Below, in pieces: positions 1 through 7,044 of a stretch of DNA of 21,133 nt. A program made the position numbers and the translations under genes. How positions within the stretch are numbered: position 1 is the stretch's first letter; each line of letters starts with the position of its first letter. This DNA is from CAYLNH01 sp964384625 (GTDB lineage: Bacteria; Verrucomicrobiota; Lentisphaeria; JABSQK01), in NCBI GenBank assembly GCA_964384625.1, contig CAYLNH010000114.1:1-21133 (forward strand). Reading direction: 5' to 3'. The notes below the pieces were generated by a model. It made no database searches. It was not told the origin of the DNA and worked only from the letters and a program-made list of their open reading frames with translations.

Positions 1-680
1 GTTGGTATGTCTGCCCCGAATAATGCGACGTTATTTCCGCGCCGACCCTTAGGGTTCTGCGGCAGCGTGCCGACGGTGAATCGGTTTTCCGACTCCAGTG
101 CCTGGCTGAAGGTCATGCGCGGCGGCAGTTTGCTGAGGCCGCCGGCAAACGTCCGGAGCTCTTTCTTCGGGATGTTGCCCGCGTGCCAGGCGATCGTGCG
201 GATCAGCATTTCTTCAGCGGCGAGTTGGACGAAGGCGCCGATCAGGGCGGAATCGAGGCCGAGGCGCCGGGAGAAGGCGAGGGCCGCGCTTGCCAGTTTG
301 AGCGCTTCGCCGGATTTTCCGTCGGCGAGGAGGATGCGGATCTTGAGACATGCCAGTTGGGTCAGTTGGCGGGACTTCCGCAAGTGTCCCAGAACCGTAT
401 TGGTGCCGCGATGCCAGGGCACGCCCCAATTGCAGTCCTGGATCTGGGCGCCGTCTTTGAGCAGCGCCAGGCTGTGCTCCGCCCGGTCGACATGGTTGAC
501 CACCGCTGGAGAAACCGGCTTTCCCCAGATCGGGTACGGCAGTTTCGTCTCTTTGTCCCGCTCCGGCATGACGGCGAACGCATGCCAGTAGAGCAGGGCG
601 GCGTTCTCGACCTTCACAGGTTCTTTGGCGTGAGCGGCGAAACCGGCAATGGCCAGCAGTGTGAGCAGTGCGGCTTTCAT
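1..680 (-). CDS. Partial exported protein of unknown function
   Basis: An open frame runs from ATG at 680 off the left edge with no stop, giving about 226 residues; the C-terminus is missing. The N-terminus is a clear Sec signal peptide (MKAALLTLLAIAGFAAHA, then KEP), so the product is probably periplasmic or envelope-located. GGAGAACAAC directly precedes the ATG and decides the start. The mature part begins with an aromatic stretch (LLYWHAFAVMPE) followed by helical, Leu/Ala-rich sequence. I recognise no family; the style resembles exported proteins of unknown function in planctomycete-like genomes. It starts 38 bases after the aldo/keto reductase stop on the same strand, so the two are probably co-transcribed. 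The frame is convincing but no function can be given. Confidence 0.72.
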   Translation of the reverse strand, partial: MKAALLTLLAIAGFAAHAKEPVKVENAALLYWHAFAVMPERDKETKLPYPIWGKPVSPAVVNHVDRAEHSLALLKDGAQIQDCNWGVPWHRGTNTVLGHLRKSRQLTQLACLKIRILLADGKSGEALKLASAALAFSRRLGLDSALIGAFVQLAAEEMLIRTIAWHAGNIPKKELRTFAGGLSKLPPRMTFSQALESENRFTVGTLPQNPKGRRGNNVALFGADIP

Positions 681-718
681 GTTGTTCTCCCTGATTGGCT
701 ATTCGTTCAAATCTTGCA

Positions 719-1651
719 TCAGTGGGCCGAAACCGAATCGACGGCACGGAAGATGTGTTTGAGTCGCTTCATGTCTGCGGGCGGCAGGGGCGGGCGTTCG
801 AAGGAGGCGAGATTTTCGCGCAGGTGTTCCTCGCTGCCTGTGCCCGACAACACTACGTGGACGCCGGGCTCGTCTCGGCAAAAGCGGTAGGCGGCATCGG
901 TCAGATTTTTCGCCCCGCCGTCATGAATGAGGAAGCCGAAGGGATTATCCCGGTCGATTTCGGCCGGATCCAACTGGCCGTTGGCCACCAATTCCGCCAA
1001 GACCTCCTGTAAACGCTCCGGTCGGCTCAACGCCCGGCGTACGGCGAACATGATGAGTGTGCCGATGCCTCGGCGTTCTGTTTCCAGAAAGACGCGGTCC
1101 CGGGCCGACTGGTTGAGTAGGTTGAAGCCCACCATCATGACATCCCAGACGTCGTCGTTTAATGCCAGCTGCAGCATGTCGTGCTGCGGGTCCGGGATGA
1201 AACGTTCGGTCACGCCGATGAAACGAACCTTTCCCTGTTGCTTAAACTTCAGCAAGGCCGGGACGATCTCATTTTGAACATGCGCGTAGTCGGCAGCAAC
1301 GACAGCGTGCAGGTTGTAGATGTCGACATAGTCGGTGCCGAGCCGCTGCAGGGCGGCGTCCAGACCTGCTTGCATGTCGGCGGCGGACGTCGAGGTGCCG
1401 GCGCCCTTCTTGGTAGCCAGCACGATTTGGTCGCGCGGGAGATCTTTCAGGGCGAGGCCGACAATGTCTTCCGTGCCGTAGGATTCAGCGGTATCGATCA
1501 GGTTGACGCCGGCGTCAACGGCCAGGCGGATGAGGTGGGCGGACTGCCTCTCGGTGCAGCCTGCCTGCCGGCCGATGCGGCTGGGGCCGCCGCAGCCGAC
1601 ACCCATGCGGCTGACTCGCAGGCCGGTTCTGCCCAAGTTTGTGTATTGCAT
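719..1651 (-). CDS. Aldo/keto reductase
   Basis: A 310-residue NAD(P)H-dependent oxidoreductase of the aldo/keto reductase superfamily, a cytosolic TIM-barrel enzyme that reduces aldehydes or ketones. It opens with the typical NLGRTGLRVSRMGVGCGG. The catalytic tetrad is visible: Asp53 and Tyr58 in LIDTAESYG, Lys81 or Lys82 in VLATKKG, and His115 in IYNLHAV. The late motif VVLSGTGSEEHLREN matches the cofactor-phosphate-binding region. The frame stays open to 1852, but ATG at 1651 has GGGAGAACCTG just upstream and gives the normal family length, so I use it. It diverges from the KDPG aldolase gene across 155 bases and precedes the partial exported protein. The substrate cannot be told from sequence. 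Confidence 0.93.
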   Translation of the reverse strand: MQYTNLGRTGLRVSRMGVGCGGPSRIGRQAGCTERQSAHLIRLAVDAGVNLIDTAESYGTEDIVGLALKDLPRDQIVLATKKGAGTSTSAADMQAGLDAALQRLGTDYVDIYNLHAVVAADYAHVQNEIVPALLKFKQQGKVRFIGVTERFIPDPQHDMLQLALNDDVWDVMMVGFNLLNQSARDRVFLETERRGIGTLIMFAVRRALSRPERLQEVLAELVANGQLDPAEIDRDNPFGFLIHDGGAKNLTDAAYRFCRDEPGVHVVLSGTGSEEHLRENLASFERPPLPPADMKRLKHIFRAVDSVSAH

Positions 1652-1744
1652 CAGGTTCTCCCAGGCGGAACTGTACTGCCGTTGCCGCCGGAATGCTCGT
1701 CTGAGAGCCCGAAATTCGGCAAAAACCAAGGGCCTCGCTTTCAT

Positions 1745-1773
1745 TTGAGGGCCGGTCGAGTACCTTAGGATAT
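1745..1773 (+). promoter_or_regulatory. Possible housekeeping promoter of the eda-thpR-kinase unit
   Basis: TTGAGG at 1745-1750 could be a -35 element. TAGGAT (1766-1771) or GGATAT (1768-1773) could be the -10, with spacers of 15 or 17 bases. Transcription would start near 1778-1781, downstream of the alternative TTG codon at 1777, which agrees with using ATG 1807. The match is weak. Confidence 0.25.
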
Positions 1774-1806
1774 TCGTTGTCGGAACCCCTATCTGGAAAG
1801 GCTGAA

Positions 1807-2430
1807 ATGCTCGAGAAGATACGCGAAAAGCGCATAATTCCGGTTGCCGCAATCAAGTCTGTGGACGACGGTCTGAAGGTTTGCGAAACGCTGATCGGCG
1901 CCGGCCTGCCGGTGATCGAAGTGACCTTCCGCACGGCCGCCGCCGAAGACGTGATCAAGGCGGTTGCCAAGGAATTCCCGGAAATGCTGATTGGCGCCGG
2001 CACCATCCTGAACGTCGACGACCTCAAACGGGCGATCGACGCCGGCGCCAGGTTTGCCGTCGCTCCGGGAACCAATCCGAAGGTGGTCGGCCCCGCGATC
2101 GATGTTGAGTTTCCGTTCTACCCCGGCGTCTGCACCCCGAGCGACGTCGAGTGTGCCGTCGACCTCGGCTGCAAAGTGCTGAAATTTTTCCCGGCGGAAG
2201 CCGCGGGCGGCGTGAAACTGTTGAAATCCCTGATCGGTCCGTACGGGCATCTGGGGCTGTCGTTCTGTCCCACCGGCGGCATCAACTCACAGAACATGCT
2301 GGACTACCTGGCCTTGCCGCAGGTCTTCGCGATCGGCGGCAGCTGGATGGTCAAGCAGGATTTGATCGGCGATTGGGACGCCATGGCCGCGACCGTCCGG
2401 GAAGCCGTGGCTGCAGCCGGGAGTGTCTGA
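1807..2430 (+). CDS. eda: KDPG/KHG aldolase (class I)
   Basis: A 207-residue bifunctional 2-keto-3-deoxy-6-phosphogluconate / 2-keto-4-hydroxyglutarate aldolase. It cleaves KDPG to pyruvate and glyceraldehyde-3-phosphate in the Entner-Doudoroff and uronate routes. Visible are the catalytic Glu38 in VIEVTFRT, the Schiff-base Lys126 in VLKFFPAE, the phosphate-loop region GTNPKVV, and the late PTGGI motif. The length is that of the family. The frame extends to a TTG at 1777, but ATG 1807 is preceded at 5 bases by GGAAAGG and starts at the usual family N-terminus (MLEKIREKRIIPV). Its TGA overlaps the ATG of thpR by one base, indicating translational coupling. No dehydratase or sugar kinase of the same pathway lies in the window. 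Confidence 0.95.
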   Translation: MLEKIREKRIIPVAAIKSVDDGLKVCETLIGAGLPVIEVTFRTAAAEDVIKAVAKEFPEMLIGAGTILNVDDLKRAIDAGARFAVAPGTNPKVVGPAIDVEFPFYPGVCTPSDVECAVDLGCKVLKFFPAEAAGGVKLLKSLIGPYGHLGLSFCPTGGINSQNMLDYLALPQVFAIGGSWMVKQDLIGDWDAMAATVREAVAAAGSV

Positions 2431-2993
2431 TGGCCCGGCCGGACGTCTCCCGACTCTTTCTCGCGATCGAGTTGTTCGAAGATATCCGCCGGGTGGTCGC
2501 CGGGATTCAGCGCCGGGTGAAACAGGCAAACCTGTTTCGCGGCAGTTTCGGCAAGACGAAGAATCTGCATCTGACGCTGAAGTTCCTCGGCGATGTCGCC
2601 GTCGACCGGGTTTCGGAACTGGCGGCCGCCCTGGAACAGGTCCGGTTTTCGCGGTTCACCGCGAAGCTCGGCGCCCTCGGCACCTTTGGCGGCCGGCGGC
2701 CCCGGGTCGTTTGGGTCAGTCTGGAGGGCAGCGGTCTGGTGCCGCTGCAGGCCGGTGTCGAAGCCGCGCTGGCTGACTACTGCGAGCCGGCGGCAAAGGA
2801 ATTTCGGCCGCACCTGACGATTGCCCGGGTCAAACAGATCCGGCGCGGCGTGCGGCTGGCAGAGGAGTTGAAGACGATCGCTGTTCCGGCAGCGGCAATG
2901 GAGGTAGACCGTTTCAGCCTGATTCGGTCCCGGCTGCATCCGGCTGGGTCTATCTACACCAGGCTGCACGTGTTTGAGGCACAGGAACACTGA
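2430..2993 (+). CDS. thpR: RNA 2',3'-cyclic phosphodiesterase (2H family)
   Basis: A 187-residue 2H phosphoesterase of the ThpR/LigT family, which opens 2',3'-cyclic phosphates at RNA ends and in vitro joins tRNA halves. Both diagnostic HxT motifs are present: His47-Leu-Thr49 in NLHLTLKFLG and His128-Leu-Thr130 in RPHLTIARV. The start RLFLAIEL and the WVSLEG segment between the motifs are also typical. The ATG overlaps the eda stop codon (TGATG), and the Ser/Thr kinase follows 18 bases after its stop, so the three form a compact unit. The link to a sugar aldolase looks like operon packing; no functional connection is evident. Confidence 0.92.
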   Translation: MARPDVSRLFLAIELFEDIRRVVAGIQRRVKQANLFRGSFGKTKNLHLTLKFLGDVAVDRVSELAAALEQVRFSRFTAKLGALGTFGGRRPRVVWVSLEGSGLVPLQAGVEAALADYCEPAAKEFRPHLTIARVKQIRRGVRLAEELKTIAVPAAAMEVDRFSLIRSRLHPAGSIYTRLHVFEAQEH

Positions 2994-3011
2994 GGAAGAG
3001 AGGTACCGGAC

Positions 3012-3956
3012 GTGGCCACATTCGAAAGCTCATGTCCAACATGTCAGCAGGTTTTCCAGGCATCCGACCATCAAATCGGCCGGACACACACCTGTCGCGA
3101 ATGCGGCACGGAGTGCGTCATCCCCAGCCAGCGGGTCGACCCGGGCATGGTCTTCGGCGGCTTCAAAGTGCTCTATCCCCTGGGTCTCGGCGCCTCCGGC
3201 GAAGTGCATCTGGCCAAGAACGACGACGGCCTGCGCGTCGCGCTGAAGATCCTCTTCCTCGAGGAAATCGACGATGACGTCGATCTGAAGCGGTTCCTGC
3301 GGGAAGGCCGGTTTGTCCAGGAACTCGAGCATCCGGGGTTGATCAGGATCTACGATGCCGGCCGCGAGAACGAGCAGCATTTCATTGCGATGGAATACGT
3401 CGAGGGCGAGACCCTCGATCACCATCTTGACAAGTTCGGCGAGCTGGCCGAGAAAGACGCGCTCCAGGTCGCCCGCGATGTGGCGGACGTGATGAAGTAT
3501 GTCTGGGACAGCAACCGCCTGGTTCACCGCGACCTGAAGCCGGCCAACATCATGGTCAGCTACGACGGCGTCACCAAGGTGATGGACCTCGGCATCGCCA
3601 AGTCCTTCCTCTACGAACTGACGCAACTGACCGATCCGGAAACGATCATCGGTTCGCCGCCGTACATGAGCCCCGAGCAGTGTTCCCCGGGCAAGCCGAT
3701 TGATTACCGCGCCGATATCTACTCCCTCGGCTGCACGCTTTACCAGCTGGTGACCAGCGAGTACGCCTTCTTCGGGGACACGCCGATGGCGACGGTCCGC
3801 ATGCAGATCTTCGACAAACCCACGGACCCGCGCGAATTCGTTCCCGGTTTGTCGGCCGGCCTGGTGGACCTGCTCAACAAGATGATGGCCAAACAGGCGG
3901 CCAAACGCCATAAGTCCTGGGACGACGTCATCGCCGAGATCGACGAGTTGTTGTAG
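3012..3956 (+). CDS. Soluble Ser/Thr protein kinase with N-terminal zinc ribbon
   Basis: A 314-residue Hanks-type protein kinase. The first 40 residues hold a small zinc ribbon (Cys8, Cys11, Cys28, Cys31). The kinase domain follows: glycine loop GLGASGEV at 58-65, ATP lysine Lys79 in VALKI, catalytic Asp174 and Asn179 in HRDLKPANIM, metal-binding Asp192 in DLG (a variant of DFG), and SPPYMSPEQ in the activation/P+1 loop. All catalytic residues are present, so it should be active. There is no transmembrane segment or sensor domain after the kinase, so it is cytosolic. The start is GTG 3012 with AGAGAGG 8 bases upstream; no nearby ATG would retain the zinc ribbon. It is the last gene of the eda-thpR unit. 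Target and signal are unknown. Confidence 0.93.
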   Translation: MATFESSCPTCQQVFQASDHQIGRTHTCRECGTECVIPSQRVDPGMVFGGFKVLYPLGLGASGEVHLAKNDDGLRVALKILFLEEIDDDVDLKRFLREGRFVQELEHPGLIRIYDAGRENEQHFIAMEYVEGETLDHHLDKFGELAEKDALQVARDVADVMKYVWDSNRLVHRDLKPANIMVSYDGVTKVMDLGIAKSFLYELTQLTDPETIIGSPPYMSPEQCSPGKPIDYRADIYSLGCTLYQLVTSEYAFFGDTPMATVRMQIFDKPTDPREFVPGLSAGLVDLLNKMMAKQAAKRHKSWDDVIAEIDELL

Positions 3957-4084
3957 GTACGCCCGCCGCACGAAAGCCCTTGCCCATCTGCCGCCCCGCC
4001 GGCGGCGCCGCGGCGATCGTCTCGCCGCCCGGTCCCGCGACATACCGCCGGGACTCGGGCGCATGTCAGTAGGTCATCCCCTTC

Positions 4085-4108
4085 GTGGTGCGGCAAGAGC
4101 CGCACCAC
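4085..4108. terminator. 10-bp perfect hairpin after the kinase gene
   Basis: GTGGTGCGGC and GCCGCACCAC form a perfect 10-bp stem closed by an AAGA loop, 128 bases after the kinase stop. There is no T-run on either side, so it is a terminator or RNA-stabilising hairpin only by position and shape. Confidence 0.4.
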
Positions 4109-4260
4109 AGCGCCGGAACGTTCGCCAGTCCAGCCACCGGCCGGCTTGTGGTCGTATGCGATGTCTGTTGCCGGTTGGCGACTCGCTGGACCCCGGGTTG
4201 CTCGTCGGCCCGGCGAATGCGTTCATCAGAGAAGGAGACGGCCCCACGATCCTGCTTTTC

Positions 4261-4290
4261 GGGCGCCGGGAAGCCAGCTTTCCAGCGCCC
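4261..4290. repeat. Imperfect GC-rich hairpin
   Basis: GGGCGCCGGGAA (4261-4272) and TTTCCAGCGCCC (4279-4290) pair over 12 positions with one C-A mismatch and one G-T pair around a 6-base loop. The role is unknown; it may be a terminator remnant or the edge of a repeat. Confidence 0.35.
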
Positions 4291-4325
4291 GCAAAGCAGG
4301 GCGCGGGGTGAGGGCTTGCAGCCAC

Positions 4326-4508
4326 TAAGGGCCTGCGCAAAAATAACTTGGTGCTTTGTATCCCAATTGTTTCACTTGGCCGGGGCATTTTTGGCTCTCA
4401 GTTTCGTTATTCAATCCTCACGTAGCTCGCTACGATCGTCAATCATGCCTGCCCGAGAGCCAAAACTGCTCCCGGCAAAACACCAACTAATCTCTGCGCA
4501 GGCCCTAA
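4326..4508. mobile_element. Putative MITE: palindromic element flanked by TAA
   Basis: Between two TAA trinucleotides (4326-4328 and 4506-4508), the 177-bp segment 4329-4505 begins GGGCCTGCGCA and ends with its exact complement TGCGCAGGCCC. The inverted similarity continues inward with mismatches: TTGGTG/CACCAA, a shared TTTTGGCTCTC block (4392-4402 against GAGAGCCAAAA at 4455-4465), and a central CGTAGC-TC-GCTACG. The left arm has extra bases relative to the right. It has no coding capacity. Terminal inverted repeats, a matching 3-bp flank and small size fit a non-autonomous transposon whose transposase acts in trans; the parent family cannot be named from this window. Confidence 0.6.
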
Positions 4509-4518
4509 GGAACGTCTT

Positions 4519-4545
4519 CACCAGGCGGGTAAAAACCGCCTGGTG
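4519..4545. repeat. 10-bp perfect inverted repeat upstream of the DUF883 promoter
   Basis: CACCAGGCGG and CCGCCTGGTG form a perfect 10-bp inverted repeat around GTAAAAA. It lies roughly 115-140 bases upstream of the predicted start site of the sigma-54-type promoter at 4633. That is where an activator-binding enhancer would be expected, but a terminator-like hairpin is equally possible. I did not find it before the other putative promoters. Confidence 0.4.
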
Positions 4546-4606
4546 TCGTATGATCGAGCCAATTGTTGGCAGGAAACACCTACGGCAGTGACATGCGCCC
4601 AAGGAC

Positions 4607-4631
4607 TCCCTGCCGGCCCCGGCGGCAGGGA
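4607..4631. repeat. 9-bp hairpin abutting the sigma-54 promoter
   Basis: TCCCTGCCG (4607-4615) pairs perfectly with CGGCAGGGA (4623-4631) around GCCCCGG. It ends one base before the TGG of the -24 element, so it may affect promoter access or be an operator. Confidence 0.4.
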
Positions 4632-4632
4632 C

Positions 4633-4648
4633 TGGCATTGGATCTGCT
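4633..4648 (+). promoter_or_regulatory. Sigma-54-type promoter of the DUF883-like gene
   Basis: TGGCATTGGATCTGCT has the invariant GG (4634-4635) and GC (4646-4647) separated by exactly 10 bases, with a good TGGCA -24 box and a TGC -12 box. Transcription would start near 4659, 66 bases before the ATG at 4725. The flanking GGGACTGGC is shared with the PRC-barrel gene promoter at 7728. Confidence 0.68.
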
Positions 4649-4724
4649 AAATCACTGGCAGGTGATTAATGGCGTCCGGCGGCGTTGTGCCGTTGCCGGC
4701 GCCGGAACTGGTAAAGGAGTCAGT

Positions 4725-5054
4725 ATGAAAGCAGAAACCCTTGACGAGATTGAATCCGAAGCGACGCAACGGAATTCGACGAAAAAACTGAATGACGCCG
4801 TCCGGCTGGCGAACGAAGCCATTCGTGAATTGGGCAGTGACGCCAAAGATACGACTGTCCAGAAACTGGAAGAGCTGAAGCAGACGCTGGAAGAGGCCAA
4901 CGGCAAGGAATTGCTGTACCGTGCCGGCCGTAAGGTCGATGACGAAGTCCATTCGCACCCGTATGTGGCAATGGGGTTGGCGGCGAGCGCTGTTGCGGTG
5001 GCTGCTTTGGCGCTGGGAATCACGCTCGGATCGGTGTGTCCCCGCGGCGATTAG
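4725..5054 (+). CDS. DUF883/ElaB-like small membrane-anchored protein
   Basis: A 109-residue protein. Residues 1-75 are a charged, heptad-like helical segment (KLNDAVRLANEAIREL, LEELKQTLEEA). A single hydrophobic C-terminal segment at about 80-104 (VAMGLAASAVAVAALALGITLG) follows a HSHPY motif. This is the layout of the DUF883/ElaB-YqjD family: an amphipathic cytosolic domain with a C-terminal membrane anchor. Some members bind ribosomes or are induced in stationary phase. The start is ATG 4725 behind AAAGGAGT; the upstream in-frame extension has no ribosome site. It is monocistronic behind a sigma-54-type promoter and converges on the ldh operon. Family assignment is by pattern only. Confidence 0.85.
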   Translation: MKAETLDEIESEATQRNSTKKLNDAVRLANEAIRELGSDAKDTTVQKLEELKQTLEEANGKELLYRAGRKVDDEVHSHPYVAMGLAASAVAVAALALGITLGSVCPRGD

Positions 5055-5098
5055 TCCCGGGGATTGCGGGCCTCACGGCGGAGCGAAGCGAGGATTCG

Positions 5099-5145
5099 GC
5101 GTTGTCGAGACAATAAGCGGAGGGGCAGGCGGGATCCGACAACGC
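5099..5145. terminator. Inverted repeat between convergent genes
   Basis: GCGTTGTCG (5099-5107) and CGACAACGC (5137-5145) are perfect 9-bp complements, 29 bases apart. They lie in the 112-base gap between the convergent DUF883-like and ldh genes. The position fits a shared terminator; the long loop and lack of a T-run make this tentative. Confidence 0.35.
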
Positions 5146-5166
5146 AGCGTCGGTTGGCGGCGGCGT

Positions 5167-6174
5167 TCAGCGCACGGCGAACGCGGAGTCCTCATCCGTG
5201 CTCGGCGTCGTGGTGTTCTCTTGTTCGATCGTGCGCCGCTGCCTGGTGATTACTGCGGCCGAACGCTGCAGCTGCAGGAGTTCCTCTTTCGGAAGCTGCG
5301 CGTCAATGATGCGTTCCACGCCCTTCTTCCCGATGACGGCGGGGACGCCGAGACAGACGTCGTGCAGACCGAACTCGCCCTGCAGCAGAGTGGATACCGT
5401 CAGGACGCTTTGCTCGTGGCGCAGAACTGCGGTGGCAATGCGGACAATTGCCAAGCCGATGGCAAACCAGGTTGCCCCTTTGTGGTCGATGATGTGATAG
5501 GCCGACTCCCGAACCTGTCGGGCCACTTCGAGTTTTGTCTTCTCCCAGTCTTCACAACTGCCGCAGGCGCTGCAGAACTCCGTCAGCGGCACCCCGCCGA
5601 CGTGGGTCAGCGACCAGGCGACGACTTCGCTGTCGCCGTGTTCACCGATGACGTAGGCGTGAACGTTGCGGGGGTCCAGTTCACAGTGCCGGGCCAGCAG
5701 ATATCGCAGTCTCGCGGTATCCAGAACGGTGCCGGAGCCGAAGACCCGGGATGGCGGCCAGCCGGAGTGCTCCACGGCAATTTGCGTCAGTGCGTCAACC
5801 GGGTTGCTGACGATCAGGACGCAGGCCTCCGATTCATGCCAGACGATATCGTTCATGATGCCGGTAATAATCTCGGCATTCCGGGCGAGCAGGTCACGGC
5901 GCGACTGGCCCGGCTGCTGCCCGATGCCGGCGGTGATGATGATCAGGTCCGCCTCGGTATAGTCCTCCGGTGTGCCGACCCGGATGGCCACGGGAGCAAC
6001 GAAGGGGGCGCCGTGAGCCAGATCCAGCACCTGTCCCTGGGCCTGGGATTCATTCGTGTCCAGCAGGACAATCGTATCGGCGATGCCGGCCTGCGTCAGA
6101 GCGTAGGCGGCGGTCGAGCCGACGGCGCCGGCGCCGACAATGACGATCTTCCGGGAGTTCGAAGCTGTTGTCAT
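5167..6174 (-). CDS. ldh: L-lactate dehydrogenase
   Basis: A 335-residue NAD-dependent L-lactate dehydrogenase of the LDH/MDH family, interconverting pyruvate and lactate. The Rossmann motif GAGAVGST lies at 14-21, with Asp39 ready to bind the NAD ribose. The substrate loop AGIGQQPGQSR places Gln86 where lactate enzymes have Gln and malate enzymes have Arg, and holds Arg92. Asp152 and Arg155 (LDTARLR) and catalytic His179 (IGEHGDSE) are present. The C-terminal tail is about 20 residues longer than usual and polar. ATG 6174 lies 14 bases after the ECF sigma stop; the ribosome site (GAGGGA, about 10 bases off) is modest. It is the last gene of the ferredoxin-sigma-LDH operon, suggesting induction when NADH must be reoxidised by fermentation. 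Confidence 0.94.
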   Translation of the reverse strand: MTTASNSRKIVIVGAGAVGSTAAYALTQAGIADTIVLLDTNESQAQGQVLDLAHGAPFVAPVAIRVGTPEDYTEADLIIITAGIGQQPGQSRRDLLARNAEIITGIMNDIVWHESEACVLIVSNPVDALTQIAVEHSGWPPSRVFGSGTVLDTARLRYLLARHCELDPRNVHAYVIGEHGDSEVVAWSLTHVGGVPLTEFCSACGSCEDWEKTKLEVARQVRESAYHIIDHKGATWFAIGLAIVRIATAVLRHEQSVLTVSTLLQGEFGLHDVCLGVPAVIGKKGVERIIDAQLPKEELLQLQRSAAVITRQRRTIEQENTTTPSTDEDSAFAVR

Positions 6175-6188
6175 GGCGATCCAGTCCC

Positions 6189-6749
6189 TCAGTTGTCTCG
6201 GTTGCGATAGTAGCGGAATTCCCTCACCGTGTCGCAGTCCCCGAGCATTCGCCGCGCCCGGGCGCGTCCTCTGGATAAGTGAGTCATGACCGTTCCGACA
6301 GGAATGTCAAGGACTTCGGCAATTTCTTTGTAGGAACACTCTTCCATCGCCCGAAGCAGGATGCAGCGACGTTCCGGCGGCCGCATCGCCTTCAGCGCGG
6401 AAGCCACATCGTCGCTGATCTGTTCGATGAAACGTTCGGGGTCGGTGCAGACGTCTTCGCGGCCGGACGCCTTGTCGTCGGGCAGGGTCGCCGGCAGCGC
6501 GATTGACAGCCGGCGGCTCTTGCGGTTATGCACAAAAGCCTTGTTCGTCAGAATCCGGTACATCCAGCTTCGGAAATTTGTGCCGGGCGTAAACCGGCGG
6601 CGATTCTCCCAGGCTGTCGCAATGGCGTCGGCGAAGACATCTTCATGGTCCGACGAATTCCAGACGCGGTGATGAACGTGGGCGCGGAATTCCTGGTCGT
6701 GTTCGGCTAAAAGCTCGAGGAACTCCTGTTCCTGCAAAACGTCCGGCAT
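6189..6749 (-). CDS. ECF-type RNA polymerase sigma factor
   Basis: A 186-residue sigma-70-family extracytoplasmic-function factor. The sigma-2 region spans about 18-82 (SSDHEDVFADAIATAWENRRRF, split here for length: the core DVFADAIATAW and TNFRSWMYRILTNKAF). The sigma-4 region spans about 112-165, with RPPERRCILLRAMEECSYKE leading into the helix-turn-helix IAEVLDIPVGTVMTHLSRGR. ATG 6749 follows the ferredoxin stop by 3 bases, and its ribosome site GAGGA lies inside the ferredoxin's last codons, so the two are coupled. No anti-sigma gene is adjacent; ldh follows instead. A sigma factor expressed from a sigma-54-type promoter implies a two-step cascade. Its target promoters are unknown. Confidence 0.93.
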   Translation of the reverse strand: MPDVLQEQEFLELLAEHDQEFRAHVHHRVWNSSDHEDVFADAIATAWENRRRFTPGTNFRSWMYRILTNKAFVHNRKSRRLSIALPATLPDDKASGREDVCTDPERFIEQISDDVASALKAMRPPERRCILLRAMEECSYKEIAEVLDIPVGTVMTHLSRGRARARRMLGDCDTVREFRYYRNRDN

Positions 6750-6752
6750 GGC

Positions 6753-6941
6753 TCATTCCTCAACCGTTATGGCGTCCACCGGACAACTGTCGGCGGCTTC
6801 GCGGCAATCGTCCTGATCGGCTTCCGGGACCTCGCGGACAATGACGGCGGCGACATCGTCCTGCAGTTCAAAGACGTTCGGACAGATATCGGGGCACAAG
6901 CCGCAGCCGGTGCACGTGTCCTGGTCAACAATGGCTTTCAT
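6753..6941 (-). CDS. Single [4Fe-4S] ferredoxin
   Basis: A 62-residue small electron carrier. CTGCGLCPDICP gives Cys10, Cys13, Cys16 and Cys20, with Cys46 and Cys53 (SCPVDAI) near the end. This matches the layout of Thermotoga-type one-cluster ferredoxins, where the equivalents of Cys10, 13, 16 and 53 bind the cluster and Cys20/Cys46 can form a disulfide. An acidic middle and acidic C-terminus (VEE) fit a soluble redox partner. ATG 6941 is preceded by AAAGGA. It is the first gene of an operon with the ECF sigma factor and ldh. Its partner enzyme is not in the window. Confidence 0.95.
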   Translation of the reverse strand: MKAIVDQDTCTGCGLCPDICPNVFELQDDVAAVIVREVPEADQDDCREAADSCPVDAITVEE

Positions 6942-7044
6942 GATGGGGGATCCTTTGTGGGGTTGTGGTTTCTTTCATCGCCGCCGGCAATACTGCTGCC
7001 CGCAGGCTGGACGCTGCCGACCGACGGCCGGCAGCGAGTGCAGG

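Larger units (their letters stand above)
3957..4724. other. 768-base gene-free stretch with hairpins and a putative MITE
   Basis: No frame here has a credible ribosome site or recognisable product. The stretch holds, in order: a 10-bp perfect hairpin (4085-4108), an imperfect hairpin (4261-4290), a 177-bp palindromic element between TAA repeats (4329-4505), a second 10-bp perfect hairpin (4519-4545), a 9-bp hairpin (4607-4631), and a sigma-54-type promoter (4633-4648) leading to the DUF883-like gene. It marks the border between the housekeeping-like left block and the putative regulon. Confidence 0.6.

Noticed and set aside
1777..1806. TTG 1777 as start of the KDPG aldolase
   Set aside because: No ribosome site, 10 extra residues beyond the family N-terminus, and ATG 1807 has GGAAAGG 5 bases upstream.
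3030..4064. Long minus-strand open frame (344 codons) opposite the Ser/Thr kinase
   Set aside because: Antisense shadow of a gene with all kinase motifs intact; the product is Arg/Val/His-rich without a family.
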